NCBI GenBank assembly: GCA_964017235.1
Contig: OZ024936.1
Span: forward strand, 90,928,537-90,992,536
Length of the DNA stretch: 64,000 nt
Direction of reading: 5' to 3'
Origin: Sabellastarte sp. h YS-2021
Lineage: Eukaryota; Annelida; Polychaeta; Sabellida; Sabellidae
Shown here one piece after another: positions 1-11,551 of this stretch; the stretch's first letter is position 1, and the number at the start of each line of letters is the position of its first letter. The translations under genes and the position numbers were made by a program. Under the pieces are notes generated by a model that did not search any database, had not been told where the DNA came from, and saw nothing but the letters and a program-made list of their open reading frames with translations.

Positions 1-870
1 ACAAGATTAGTGTGTTGATTATTCTTGGGAAACATGACTACCAGTGCACTGGTCAACAAAAATCTTTATTGTATGGTGAATCGAATAGTGGTCATGGTAA
101 GTGATCCAGAGTTGTCAGTGCGACCAGAAGGAATGTGACTAAATTGAGAAACTGAAGTTGAAGAAGTGGGATTTCCTGAATGATGCAACAGATGGGCTAG
201 CTCTTATTTGGAAGGAAAAAGAGTTCCCACAGAAACTTGGGCATAGTGACTCAAAGAATTAGAAAAGTGTTTGATTTATGAACTCAATGGTCAAAATAGG
301 GGATCAGACAGAACCTATGTTTGGGAGATCTTCCCCTTGTGTTTCTAGAAGAGATGTAGGGGTGAGTTAATTCTCGTAGGTAAGCTGGTTGACCTTGGTT
401 GATAGCTTTGTATGTAATGAGGCCTATTTGAAATTGTATTCTGTATCTGGCTGGGAGCCAGTAGAGTCTTGTCAGTTTAGGGGTAATGTGTGGGAATTTT
501 GGGGAATGGGTGACAACCCTGCAGAGTGAGTTTTGGACCTGTGGCAATCTCTTTAACTCAAAATGATTGAGTGATACAAACAGAGAATTGCAATAGTCCA
601 ATCTGCTGCTCACCAAAGCATTTGCTAAGAGAACTGGTCAAATTCTGTAGAGCTCTCTAGCATGAACTCTGGTAGACTTTAAGACCTGTGACATATGGTC
701 TGAGAGAGTGAAATTAGAATCGAACAACGCTCCGACGTTCTTGACACTTTGTGCTGGTGAGACCTGATTACCTAGTATATTGATTGGAAAGTGAGGAACG
801 GGTTCTTTACAGTTGTTTTTGTAACCTATCAAAATAAACTCGGTTTTGTAGTGGTTCAGTTTTAATTTGG
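1..870 (-). mobile_element. L2/CR1-type LINE, 3' fragment of the reverse transcriptase ORF
   Basis: On the minus strand, 832-638 and 616-284 encode the C-terminal part of a LINE reverse transcriptase. Diagnostic segments are VKNVGALFDSNFTLSDHMSQ, SRLDYCNSL and LYWLPARYRIQFQ, which are hallmarks of the RT thumb region in L2/CR1-superfamily elements. The two pieces are in different frames. Below 284 the homology continues as shifted coding sequence and 3' UTR to the window edge, and it matches the 3' part of the LINE at 49690-51330, so both are one family. The palm with the catalytic YADD is absent. This is a dead 5'-truncated copy; the exact upper edge near 870 is uncertain. Confidence 0.85.
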
Positions 871-959
871 TAACATGAAAATTTGAATGTCATTTTAGGA
901 GTTCTTTAATATTTGTATAGAATGAATAAAATAATATGAAGGCAGTGTGTGTTATTGTG

Positions 960-2050
960 TTTCATTCAGTGTTTTATTCAGGTGCAACAATACATTAATC
1001 ATACAAAAAAGTGATATATTGTATTGAAATGTATTTCTTGAATCTACCTACTGTTCCAAAATGTATATACTTAGACTTAAATATAAGATATCAGTCCCTT
1101 GCTAACACATTTCTTAAATTATATACTGCCAGAATTTGGATACTGTTTACTGAAATTTATTAAATTTCAAATACTTTTAAAAACAGCTTTGATAACCTTT
1201 TTTAGAGTTCAAATATAATTCAGATCTTTCTGATAAAAGCGAGCATTTCCTAATAAGTTGTGAATCAATACATATTCATAATAAACTAGTTTATTTTGCA
1301 AAAACAAAATAGAAAGATTGAAATAGTTTTTTGTAATGAATATTATTCCTAAAATGTGGTGCAAAAAGTACCAAAGATAATCTTGTTCCTACCTTTATTG
1401 AAACCGAAGAATGCATTTTGCCTCTAAATCTTCCTTTTGACGACTACAATATCAAGAATGTTTTGTACAGGTACATAATATAACTGATGTGGACGCAATT
1501 ATTAAAATTACCCACAAAATAATAGGTAAATTTTACAGATAAAATATTATAGTTAATGTTTCAGTTGATCAATCTTTCAGCCACTTTGACTGTATTGAAT
1601 GACTATCTAAAAATAAAAAATTATAAAATAGCTATATATAAAATGTTTTAGTATAGCATAACCATATAAAAACAGGGGTCATCTGGAAGTACTTGTGTTT
1701 TATTTGATTACAAAGATATCGGGGCAACAATAAATCAATTAATTACTCAAAAAATTGATATATTGCATTAATCCTAAAATCATCACAAAATGTGATGCAA
1801 AAGTACCAAAGATAATCATATTCCTACCTTTAATGAAAACAAAGTATAAATTTTATCTCTGAATCTCGATCTTGGCAACTACAATATGAAAAGCATTTTT
1901 GTATAGGTACATATATAACTGATGCGGTCAAATTATTACCCACAAAAATAATAGGTAAAATTGGCAGATTTTACAGACAAAATATTATAATTGACTTTTT
2001 AGTTGGTCATTATTTTATTCACTTTTGACTGTCTAAAATGAGAATGAAAA
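960..2050. repeat. Tandem ~730-bp repeat units (T repeat), locus 1
   Basis: A phrase ending in 'acttgtgttttat' followed by 'gcaacaata' recurs at about 960 and 1695, giving one full unit and a shortened second unit. Inner landmarks such as 'atgtatatacttagactta' at 1060 and 'gtaccaaagataatc' at 1369 and 1803 recur in register. The same unit forms a second array at 18920-20830 and a fragment at 40165-40420. No ORF is conserved between units. This is a noncoding dispersed tandem repeat; its origin (satellite or part of a nonautonomous element) is unknown. Confidence 0.75.
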
Positions 2051-4200
2051 CATAGCTATTGTGACATTCACACCACTACAGATGTTGTCAGAAATATGGA
2101 AGGCTCTGTTTTTGTGTAGATAAACAAATAAATGTAAATAGCCACTCATTAACCTAGCTCAGAGCCCACAAGCAATAGAAGTTGACAAAATCAAGCAAGT
2201 CATAGAGAAATTACCTAAGTAATGTCCAAAACATACATGGTCCATTTGTTTCCTCTTGTATTATTGAGCACAACTTAAACCAATGGATTGTTCAAAACAA
2301 GAAACAGTCATGAATAATTTGGATTTTTTTACATATGTTAAAACCAAACATGCACCAAATCAATGAACTTGCAATACCTTAGTTAAAACACTTAGTTTAT
2401 AAATTTCTTACCGGAATGACTAAGCAAACCCCAAAAAACTAAATATTATCCTTACAATTTCGCAGACTTTTAGCCTTAGCTTAGTCTCATATACTTGAAT
2501 AAAACACATCCTAAGTTATTATCAACCAGAAGCAGAATCAAACAAGTTAAATGTAAATGTTGGCAACTTAGAATTTACACTAAAAGTTGTCATGTAGAGA
2601 ACAAATATAAATTTAGAATCCGTCATTTATATAGAGTCAGTCACAGCGACATAATTATCTTGAACTTAAATACATTAATAGTTATATTAGAAATAAAGTT
2701 GGCCCTGACCAACCCTTGACAGGTAATTGAAACAATCCTAATTTTCTGAAATGTGCTTGCAGCCTGCACATTCTGCACAGTGTAAACCCATTAATATAAG
2801 TGGAATACACATTTCTGCAAATTCCCTATCCATTAATTTATCCTAAAATCTTATTGAGATTTACCCAGAAGTAACTTTATTATGGACATTTGTAAATCCA
2901 TATACACATGTTCTGCAAATATGGGGTTCACAAGGCAAGTTTTACTGTATACACATACTAGCAGATATAGTAAACATAATATTAATTCTCATAACTTAAA
3001 ATCAGTACTTATTTATATTATCCAAATAAAGATATACCTATATGCAGACATATACATACCATGAATCAGCTTAAATGCACATTCATGCACATCTAATACT
3101 GGTCCTATATGAGTATCTTAATAATTAAACTATTCACCATAATATTAGAAGCACAATAAACATGACACTAGATTGTAATCTCAAATATGACATTTACTTT
3201 AAAATTTAATACACAATAACAATCTAATTATAGCTTCATGAAAATATACAGAATAAAATACATGAATTACAGCAAAGCAAACTACACATACCAAATGATA
3301 TTTTACATTTTCAAATGACAAATACAAAATCTCAATCCTAAAAGCAATTCCAAATTCATTATCAAAGATAAAATTAAATTGAAAAATCATTTACCCATAA
3401 TTAAATAGCACCATGTTTATAACTTACTTGGAATTTGCTCCTAAGTAAAAATGACTGCTTTCAACAACTGTCAAAGCTTTTTTTAACTGCCGTTTTAACC
3501 ACCTCATCCAATCTCTTTTTTGCCCTCTTTCCCTGAGCTTATCATGATTGCCATATTTATAAGCAAAATCCACCTGCGCAAAACTATGACTCATCACATG
3601 TGATATAGGATTTTCTTGCTGTGATCAGTCATTTTTTTTAATATTCAATACCAATCTTTGCACTGGAAGATCGCCACAAATTTTATTGTGAATTGATACA
3701 TCCAGCCCTGACTCAAAATGTAGCCAGGCACTGACACAAGTACAACTTTACATTCCTATAAATGTTAATGTAATCAGCAGATTAAATTTAATATCCCATA
3801 TGACAATCTTATCATTACACTACAACTAACCCCAAAATCCATAGTAAAATTACGTCAATATTCAATATCAAACACAATACATCCATGTTAAATAAACCAT
3901 CTGAAGGTTAAAGTTAATATCAAGTTAAACATACACAAACAGAAACAGGCTAGCATACCTCCTGCACAAGTTACCCAACTGTAAGAGATTTATTACAGTT
4001 TACATTGGTACACAGACAGTTACTGAACTAACAAATACAGATTAGTCACAAAAAGTCTGAATGTCATACACCAGTACAAAACAAATTTGCTAATTACTGA
4101 AATAGGCTACACAATATTGATTACCAAATTTAAGCAACATATTTAATAATAAAAATAATAAAATAATTAAAACAAGGCAATGGTCAGTGACCATGCTGCC
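2050..4200. repeat. Dispersed long repeat segment S, copy 1
   Basis: From 'atatggaaggctctgttttt' (2095) to 'ggtcagtgaccatgctgcc' (4181) this stretch aligns, with indels, to 15885-18915. Shared landmarks include 'tattgagcacaac', 'cagcctgcacattct', 'tccagccctgactcaaaatg' and the terminal 'gtcagtgaccatgctgccac'. No coding potential is shared; short ORFs in one copy are not conserved in the other. Here S follows the T units, whereas at locus 2 it precedes them, as expected if S and T alternate in a larger repeat. Copy 1 lacks the pogo and LINE-tail insertions found in copy 2 and so serves as an empty-site reference. Confidence 0.75.
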
Positions 4201-4600
4201 ACACTACCCCTTCGAAAAATGGAAAGATGTAATTTAGACCTCCAAGTATAAGCATTATACCAACAAATACCACACAATGTTTAAAAACCTTCACATAGCA
4301 TTAACTTATAATTTAAATGACAATAAGACACCATATTTTACCAAAAAATATAACATTGTACAGCATAAGAGCATAAGCCAATAATTAATTCTTTGACACA
4401 GATATCATTTAAACAAAAGGGTAATTTCACAGCAATTTCGCCATCCTTTGACACAGATATGGAAAGTTTTACTTGGCACAACTCTCGGCTGATCCATTTG
4501 ATAGTAGCTCACTCTGGAACTGTGTATGGATCAATACTGCATCCTGCTGCTCAGAAATGTTGACCAGTAATAATTTGAGGTGATTTGTTTACACAAAATT
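4200..4600. other. AT-rich stretch with no gene
   Basis: I see no coding sequence or RNA gene. A 15-base direct repeat, 'ctttgacacagatat', occurs at about 4391 and 4448. This is probably the 3' flank or degraded LTR of the gypsy element to the right, but I could not identify paired LTRs. Confidence 0.4.
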
Positions 4601-5060
4601 TTATTTTAATTTAGAATATTGAAGGAGCATACTAGTTTCATTCAGTAACTGTTCAAAATCATGGCTGAATGAGTTATCGATATCACCTTTGCTCTCTACT
4701 TTATGAATTTTGAGATGCTTATCTAGCATTTGATCATCTAAACAGGAATATTTGCAAAAGTTACAATGTTTCATGTGATTACACCAAGAAGGCACTTTAT
4801 ATTTGGTGTCTTCTATGTTAAAGCTGGATTTATGCCTGAGCAGATGTTTTATTATATGGGCTTTATCAAACTGGCCCTCAAAATGCTTGTACCATGGGAA
4901 TTGGAAACCCCATTTTTTCCTGGTGTGATGTGTTTCTCCAAATTTGACACCATATTTCCACATTTGGCACATAACCACTGGGTGGCTTTGGCATTATCTG
5001 TCTTATGGACCTTCATATCTGAAATGCAATTTCATTTTCACAAAGTGTTACAAATGTATT
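4601..5060 (-). pseudogene. C2H2 zinc-finger-like tail downstream of gypsy integrase
   Basis: The ORF at 4978-4601 carries a clear C2H2 finger, CNFCKYSCLDDQML followed by DKHLKIHK (C-x2-C-x12-H-x3-H). In other frames upstream lie CAKCGNMVSNLEKH and, after one indel, a C-x2-C before ENEIAF; a HIIKHLLRH segment also looks like the second half of a finger. So three or four finger-like modules, now frameshifted, follow the integrase region within about 300 bp on the same strand. Either the element carried a zinc-finger extension of pol, or it lies next to a host zinc-finger pseudogene. The shared orientation and short spacing favour the former, with modest confidence. Confidence 0.55.
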
Positions 5061-5362
5061 AATCTTTCACCATACCGAGTTGATGTTTTTCTATTTCACT
5101 TTGGCCTATTATTTTCTGACATAAATTTCATATTAGATTCAATATCTGATGGCATCATATTTAAATCTGCCTCAAGAATCTGTTAAGCTTCTGCTGGATC
5201 TATAGGTTTTGAATTTTGAGATTTCAGTTTTTCACACCAATATAGGTCAATTTTATTTCTTCAGTGTGCGGTCTTAAGTTTATCATGATTCACCACAATA
5301 GGTTCAGATTTTGCATTTTCTTGGATTCTGAAAATTATGTCTGATATTTTGTCAACACTATC

Positions 5363-6060
5363 CTACCGCTGATAGTAACACTCCTTGCCAACTTTATTGT
5401 TCTTAATTGGGTAGTAGTAATATACTAGAGAAACCCTTTTAGATTCATTTTCTTTTACCCTGTTGTTGTAAAAACGCTCTTGTTTTATAAAAGCTTTTTG
5501 CATCGTGCTTCTTGCACTATGATGGGCTGTTTGTATTGTAGACTGCAAATTTCGAACATATTCTGAACTTAAGATTTCTGATTTTTGTTTCAAATCTTCA
5601 ATTGGGTTTATCAGGTCTATGGGTAGTGTGTATTCTCTGCCAAATAACACAAAAGCTGGAGTTTGCCCTATTGATTCCTGAATGCTAAAATTATAAGCAA
5701 AAGCACATAAGCTCACAAATTTATCCCATGAAAATGGATTTTGATAAATGACACAGTTTAGAATGTTACAGATGGTTTGATTTAGTCTCATTGTGGTGAG
5801 ACAAGTCTTTTCAATATCAAGCAACTTACATGTTTCTTTAAACAGCGGGCTTTCAAAATTTGTACTGTTGTCAGTATGGATTTAAAGAGGTACTCCGAAA
5901 TATTATATCCAGTTATCTACCAGTTCTTGAGACACTGTCCTTGCAGTCATATCTGGATAAGGTACTGAAACTGAAAATTTGATAAAATAACCATTAACCA
6001 GGTGTTGTCTCAATATGTTGTATTAAATGGACACATGATGTCCATTGCTATGTGTTCAAA
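5363..6060 (-). pseudogene. Gypsy integrase (core and C-terminal region), frameshifted
   Basis: In shifting frames the minus strand gives APFEHIAMDIM (first catalytic Asp of the DDE core) at about 6050-6020, HTDNSTNFES (second Asp) near 5880, and then the 153-residue ORF 5824-5363. That ORF contains AYNFSIQESIGQTPAFVLFG, the typical 'TG.TPF.L.FGR' region after the core, followed by basic helical residues. The expected catalytic Glu segment is not recognisable. Stops interrupt the core around 5880-6010. In the living element it would have inserted cDNA into host DNA. Confidence 0.75.
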
Positions 6061-6510
6061 TGGTGCGCCTACAAGGTATGTTTGCATGACAGGTCTAGGT
6101 GTTGCTGTGGCAGGATATTTTTTCAAGAATTTGTAAACAGGAGCAATGTTAGAATCATTGATTTGTTCATTTTTAAATTCTGTAGATTTCCATACAGAGC
6201 TAAATTATACATCTCTGGCAGAATTGATCATGCCTGGTGATTATAAACAGTGACATTCCACTTTATTTGTTTGCGTACCAATTTCTCTCTCTAATTTGGT
6301 TTCAATAACTTGGAGAGGTTCATTCTGCAATTCTGCAAATTTACAGCAATGATATTTTTCCCACAACAAATGACATTTTTCCTACTCAGAGGCTTGCAAG
6401 AAATCTATCCATCAGGCTAACAGACCTTCTGGTTCTTTAAACCTATGCAAATATGTCAGGGAAAAGAGGTCAGTTCTTACCATGAAATGTCTTCCTAAAA
6501 GATAACTTTT

Positions 6511-6742
6511 AATTTATTTATTTGGAGTTTTACATGGATTTCAACACTGTACAGGTCATATCACAACGGGTAGTTGGAAGGGCAGAGGAAACCAGTACAT
6601 ACAGTTGGTCAAGGCTCTGTACTGTAAACGGCTGACAAACGGCAAGCAACTACCAGCTTTCCCACTTGAGGCCATGCCGGGAGTCGAACCCAGTCCTCAG
6701 AGGTGGGAGGAGGTGCTACCACTCTGCCACCGTTGCCCCTAG
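6511..6742 (-). mobile_element. tRNA-derived SINE (family 1) inserted in gypsy RNase H
   Basis: The reverse complement begins 'ggggcaacggtggcagagtgg', holding a pol III A-box-like sequence, with a B-box-like 'gggttcgactcc' about 50 bases on. It ends near 'tgtaaaactccaaataaat', the family tail. The insertion is flanked by 'gataactttt' at 6501-6510 and 6743-6752, a target-site duplication. Removing it restores continuity between the LDSDASDVDIGGV and HRFKEPEGLLA parts of RNase H. Other family members lie at 13961, 26345, 41690 and 58122. Confidence 0.9.
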
Positions 6743-6752
6743 GATAACTTTT

Positions 6753-7690
6753 GTACAATTTTATGTGATGTAATATGGCCAAAAGTTTCTTTCTGGTTTG
6801 CTACTACCATAGCTAATGACTCTTTCTTGACCATTTCGAATCTGACATAACACACCTCCTATATCTACATCAGATGCATCGCTATCAAGAATGAATAAAT
6901 CATCATGTTTGGGATAGCCTAGAATGGGCACAGTGATAAGAGCTTCTCTTTGATTGTTGAATACAGACTAACAATTTTCTGTCCAGTTGAAATCTACCTG
7001 ATTGGATGTTAGTTCAAACCGTGGTTTGGCTATTGTTGAGAAATCAGAGATATGCCTTAAGTAATATGAAGCTAAGCAGAGAAAACTTTTCATTTCCTTT
7101 CTAGATCTTGGAATTTTCCAAGACTTAACAGATGCAATTGTTGCTGGATCACAACTGATTCCCACACCACTAACAATGCCTAAGAAGGTTATATTCTTCT
7201 AGAAAAGAGCACACTTGCTGGTTTTAATTTAAATTTACTGACCTTAGTCTTTCCAAAAAGTTTCCTAGCCTTTCAAGATTCTCTGACACAGTTTTTCCCC
7301 AAATCAAAATATCATCTAAGTAAATAAGTAAGGCCTCAAATCTTAGGTCACAGAGTATAGTTTCCATCAGTCTTTGAAAGGTGGCACATGATAATGTCAG
7401 ACCAAAAGGCATAAGTGCCCATTCAAACAAGCCTGTTTGTGTACAAAATGCAGTTTTATAGTTTCACTCATTTTGACATGCCAATACCCACTTGCCAAAT
7501 CAGTTGAACAAAACCAAATTGCACCAGAGGGTTGTTGAAAGCAAACTCATGGTGAGGGCATTGGATAAGCATCCTTGACAGACACTTTATTGACCTCTCT
7601 GTAATCAATGCACATCCTGAAATTGTTGTCTTTTTAATTACCATTACTATAGGTGAAGCCCAATGAGACTTGGTAGGCTTAATCAAACCT
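6753..7690 (-). pseudogene. Gypsy reverse transcriptase and RNase H N-terminus
   Basis: The segment 7686-7468 holds a fingers fragment (SHWASPIVMVIKK). The segment 7430-7224 holds FEWALMPFGLTLSCATFQRL and the intact catalytic box LIYLDDILIW. The segment 7165-6968 holds the connection region (RKEMKSFLCLASYYLRHI). Below 6968 in another frame is LDSDASDVDIGGVLCQ, the start of RNase H with its first catalytic Asp. RNase H resumes after the SINE with RFKEPEGLLA. The YLDD box survives, but at least three frameshifts separate the pieces. Confidence 0.85.
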
Positions 7691-8452
7691 TGATGTAACT
7701 AGTCATCGACAATTTTGTCAGCTCCTCACCTTTGTGTGGGTGCTAACCTATGGGGTTGTTGTTTAATATGTTTAGATTATTTTGCTTGCTTCATGTTCAA
7801 TGATGTCACAATCAGAATATTGGATAAGAAATTCCTTAAGCTTAGCCTTATCATGCTCTTGGGTGTTGACAACTCATTTTGTACATGTCAATTTGATGCC
7901 ATGGTAATACGTCATCTGTGTTTACAGTTTCTGCTCTGAGTGAAGTTTCACCTACAGAATTGTCCAAGTTATTGCTACCCTCATTTTGCCAGTCTATAAC
8001 TGGCACCAAGATCCCAAGAGCGGTATTTGATCTAACTCTACAGGTGTGTCATTTGGATTAAGAATTGACACTGGGATCTGTTGTTAGCTTGCTTTGTGTA
8101 ATGCTTTCCCTGTTAGAATGCCACTGACCTAACTGTTTGCAACATCAGATGATTATCTGGATCAGGGTCCATATTTCCAGTCTTTATATGGTCTGTAAAA
8201 GTACACTCAGATCTTACTGAGAGGGTAAATGATTTCCCTAAGTAGACTTTGTTTAACAGGTTATTACAATATAGATATTGCTCTGGTATATACAAGTTTC
8301 CCTTATTCACCTTCATATCTGCAAACTGGTTAAACCGAATCTTTGTAAATCAGTTATACCCAAGACGGCTTCATCAGAGAATTCACCCACTAAGAATTCA
8401 ACAATGTGCTGAGATTTACCCATATAGACTGACAGACTTATTTTACCATACC
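7691..8452 (-). pseudogene. Decayed protease-RT spacer of the gypsy element
   Basis: This stretch lies between the protease and RT fragments. The ORF 8316-8113 contains plausible pol-like residues (EQYLYCNNLLNKVYLGKSF), but I recognise no family motif. It is most likely the C-terminal part of the protease and the linker to RT, broken by indels. The plus-strand ORFs here are probably chance reading frames. Confidence 0.45.
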
Positions 8453-8650
8453 TCATTTGAATTTGACAGAACAAGGTTGAATTAGTGGTCTGGCTTCAAT
8501 ATTAAGTCTTTTGTACATACTTTTGATAAGAAGGGACATACTAGTACCTGAGTCAATTAGCATTTTCACTTTGGTGTGGTTATCCTTGTTACCTAAACTT
8601 GCTAGTATACGCATACCTTTTGATGGTTTAGCATCAACATTTGATTCCAT
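8453..8650 (-). pseudogene. Gypsy aspartic protease fragment
   Basis: The 65-residue ORF reads VKMLIDSGTSMSLL. This is the active-site loop of a retroviral-type aspartic protease, with D-S-G in place of the more common D-T-G, followed by hydrophobic residues and SMYKRL. It would process Gag-Pol in the particle. It lies between the gag zinc knuckle and RT, as expected. Confidence 0.75.
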
Positions 8651-8724
8651 GTAGTACTCACCTGAACACTCAGTGAAATTGTATATAGCAACCAGTTTCT
8701 AATTGGACTTTACTTGGGTTTCAC

Positions 8725-10208
8725 CTACTTGCCTCCCAGTGGTTTTAAAGCTTCCTTAGCACTATCATCATCCCTGAGTCCCACTGAAGTTTCTGTTTTC
8801 TTCAGTTTTGCTGGACATTCATAGGCGCAATTACCAAGCTTTGAACAGTAGTGACAAGGATTGTTTTGTGCTGTTTTTATGTGACCAGTTTTATTAGATT
8901 CTCTAATTTTTTGTACCTGTGGTGTGTTTCTTAATTCAGATATTACCTGTTTACAAACCCTGGCAACTAGTTCAGACATATTGTCATCAACCTCCTCATT
9001 TGCTGAACTATCAGAATCATCTAACTGAGTCACTGCCCTAACACTAACACCTCTTCTATTCTCAAAACCCCATTCACTGTTCATTTTTCTTCAAACCTAG
9101 CTCCATAAACAATGGCCCCTTTCAGAGTCTTCAAACCTTTCAATTTAATATTCACTCTAATATCACCCCTGGATGGTAACCCAACTAAAAATATCCTTGT
9201 CTGTTGGTGAAAAAATTGGATAATCCCTTCCTATAATTTGCCTAACTGTCTCACCAAACATTGACATTGATTCTTCTTGCCCTTTTCTGCAGTTGCTGAT
9301 TTTCATTAAAGCATCATCCCTCTCATTTGAAATTCCATGAACTGAATCTAACTGTCCAACTAATTGGTCATAACTAACTGGGTGTCTTATACCTGCAATT
9401 AATCCTGTTAAACTTCCTTGCAAAATCTCAACTAGCTTAACAACATTTTGTGTCTGGAGACCAACCAACCTGACCAGCAATTGCCTCAAAATGACTTTTG
9501 TAAGTAAACCAATAAGTTTTCTTAGATAAAATGGCCTTACCTTAATGTGGTAATCTTCCTTGGGAATGTAATAATTTCTGGGTATATCACTTTGATAGCC
9601 TGTCCGACTGGGACTGTAATGTGGTCTAGAATAATCCCTCCTGCTACCAGAGTTGAACCCACCAAAACCTACTGGATAAGTAACAGAACCAAGTAAAGCT
9701 GTCATGTTCTTAGAATTAAATCTATCAATGTCCCTTTGTTGAGTTATACTCCAAAAATTTTTGTTACCCCAAGGATTTGGTGAGAGTGGAACATCCCTCA
9801 AGTAATAATCCTTTTGGTACCCAGCCGTCTCTGTTCTAGAACTTGTGCTTCCTCTAGTTAGTAATGTCTCCCATGGACCTCCACTGTCATTACTTAATAT
9901 GTGAGTATCCCTTCATCCCAAGTCATTTTGTCCCATAGCTGCTGTTTTTTCATCACTACCCATACTTGGGTCCATAAGATTCAATAAAGAAGGCTAACAA
10001 CTACAGCATCCCTTATTATGGCTTCTGTATCAGCCCTATCATACCTGGTACCCTCATCCAGGTTTTTGTTGACACTGATCTGCCATGGTGTCTTGTAACA
10101 TATACACCAGACATATGAGCAGTTGCCCAGCATTATTTGTGGCTTCCAGAGAAATTCAAAGTCCAAGTTCACCTGGGTCCCCTTGATATTCATCATAATA
10201 GTCATCAT
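8725..10208 (-). pseudogene. Gypsy gag with degenerate zinc knuckle
   Basis: The fragment 9084-8725 has an acidic stretch (QLDDSDSSANEEVDDNM) and CHYCSKLGNCAYEC, a C-x2-C-x4-N-x4-C knuckle in which the expected His is Asn. The ORF 9801-9163 shows tyrosine- and arginine-rich residues and then a capsid-like region (RDDALMKISNCRKGQEESM) ending near PIFSPTDKDIFSW. The piece 10208-9981 is probably the N-terminal part in a shifted frame. Gag would form the nucleocapsid. The assignment rests on position and the knuckle remnant. Confidence 0.6.
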
Positions 10209-10250
10209 GAAACCAGAAGGTTGACTTACATGCTTGGATTGCTTTGATCA

Positions 10251-10700
10251 CATTCTGAAAGTTGCAGAATCCCTGACATACTCTCGAAAAATAAGACAAT
10301 AAAATTAAAGTATATTTTCAAGACTTGGACAGAGACTTGCATAATGTACCAGTAGAAAAATGATTAAATTAAATAAATTCTGCTATTGTTTAATACAGTA
10401 AATGTTTCATTATGATATCTATAGCTGTATTAAATCCTTACAATATCATCTGATATTTGGTACTTAAGCTTGTCATACTTAACTATACCACCTAAGTACC
10501 TGCACCTATTTCCTACACCACTCTACTAACCATAGCTATTTTAATATATGTACCTTTTCCCTAAAGTACCTGTATTCAATATCTATAGTCGATACCTAGT
10601 ACCTTAAGTACCTGTCAGAAATATCACACCAATGAATTAATTATTCAATAACAACAACAAAACAACAGAACAAAATCACTATTTCAGAATATATTGACAT
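10251..10700. other. AT-rich intergenic stretch with short direct repeats
   Basis: No coding sequence is visible. The string 'aagtacctg' occurs three times, at about 10494, 10564 and 10609, with related 'ctagtacct' pieces, giving a loose repeat. Nothing else is recognised. Confidence 0.4.
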
Positions 10701-10839
10701 TGTTTACACTAATAATAATAATAGTAGGATTTATATAGCACAAATTTGATACAAATCCTCTAATGCGCTTATGTCCAAGAAGGGAGAGTCCAGAGACTGG
10801 CATGGGTTGATATGTAAAAAGCGCCCGCGAGGGTATAAC

Positions 10840-11230
10840 TAAGGTTGGGGGTATGCCAGCCTAAACAAGTGTGGCTTTAGCTGGTTTCTGAAACGATCTA
10901 TTGTTTGCTCAGATCTGACAGTTTGTGGCAGCTTGTTCCATTCAGCTGGTGCAGCTACTGCAAAGCCTTGCCTGCCTATGTGCTTCTTAGGGCGGGTTGA
11001 GCAGACAGATAGCCTGTTGCCGTGAGTAAGACTGCTTGATCTTATTAAAGCTGAGAGATATGGGGGCTGTGAAAGATTGATAGCCTTGAATACCAGATTA
11101 TACTTAAAAAGGATACGATGTTGAACTGGAAGCCAGTGGAGTTTTTTTCAAAAAGGGGTGTAACATGACTCATTTTGTCAAGTCTGAAGATGATGCGTCA
11201 AAGAGCATTCTGAACTTTCTGTAGCTTAGC
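10840..11230 (-). pseudogene. LINE RT C-terminal region
   Basis: In the reverse complement I read AINLSQPPYLSALI, then RPKKHIGRQGFAVAAPAEWN followed by KLPQTVRS. This is the conserved C-terminal tail of L2/CR1-type ORF2 ('...RSFSVAAPRLWNSLP...'). It is the continuation of the RT ORF beyond the fragments above 11552, with frameshifts between them. Confidence 0.8.
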
Positions 11231-11551
11231 TATGTTGAATTTGTCGCAAATCACGAAGATGATAGCAACATGCTCGGCGAACCTTGGCAACATGATTGTC
11301 AAAGGAGTTGTCTCAGTCAAAGATAACACCCAGATTCTTTACTTCCAACGACGGAGGAGATATTGTTTTGGAGGAGTGGAACAGGGAAATTTGGTGCAAG
11401 CGACTCTCTCGTTTCTTTTTGACCTATGATGATAAATTCGGCTTTTTTCTGGGTTTAGTTTTAGCTTAACACCAACCATCTACTCCTGTACTGACTTGAG
11501 ACACTCAGTCAGCTCTTCCATGCTAGAATCAAAGTTCCTGGAGTCAACTGC

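Larger units (their letters stand above)
4601..10250 (-). mobile_element. Decayed Ty3/gypsy retrotransposon with C2H2 zinc-finger-like 3' tail
   Basis: Read right to left, the minus strand encodes gag (10208-8725), aspartic protease (8650-8453), reverse transcriptase (7690-7200), RNase H (7165-6260, split by a SINE), integrase (6060-5363) and a zinc-finger-like tail (5060-4601). The order PR-RT-RH-IN is the standard Ty3/gypsy order, unlike the tandem elements at 22-35 kb. Many frameshifts and stops break every domain. I could not find paired LTRs, primer-binding site or polypurine tract, so the limits are those of the recognisable coding sequence. Confidence 0.8.

Noticed and set aside
3199..3390. 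63-codon minus-strand ORF in the S repeat
   Set aside because: Not conserved in S copy 2 and no recognisable motif; a chance frame in AT-rich DNA.
4181..4195. ATGGTCAGTGACCAT palindrome as a hormone-response-like site
   Set aside because: A single short palindrome at the end of S, also in copy 2; simply inherited with the repeat.
4766..5186. Plus-strand ORFs opposite the zinc-finger tail
   Set aside because: Mirror frames of the minus-strand finger-like sequence; no independent motif.
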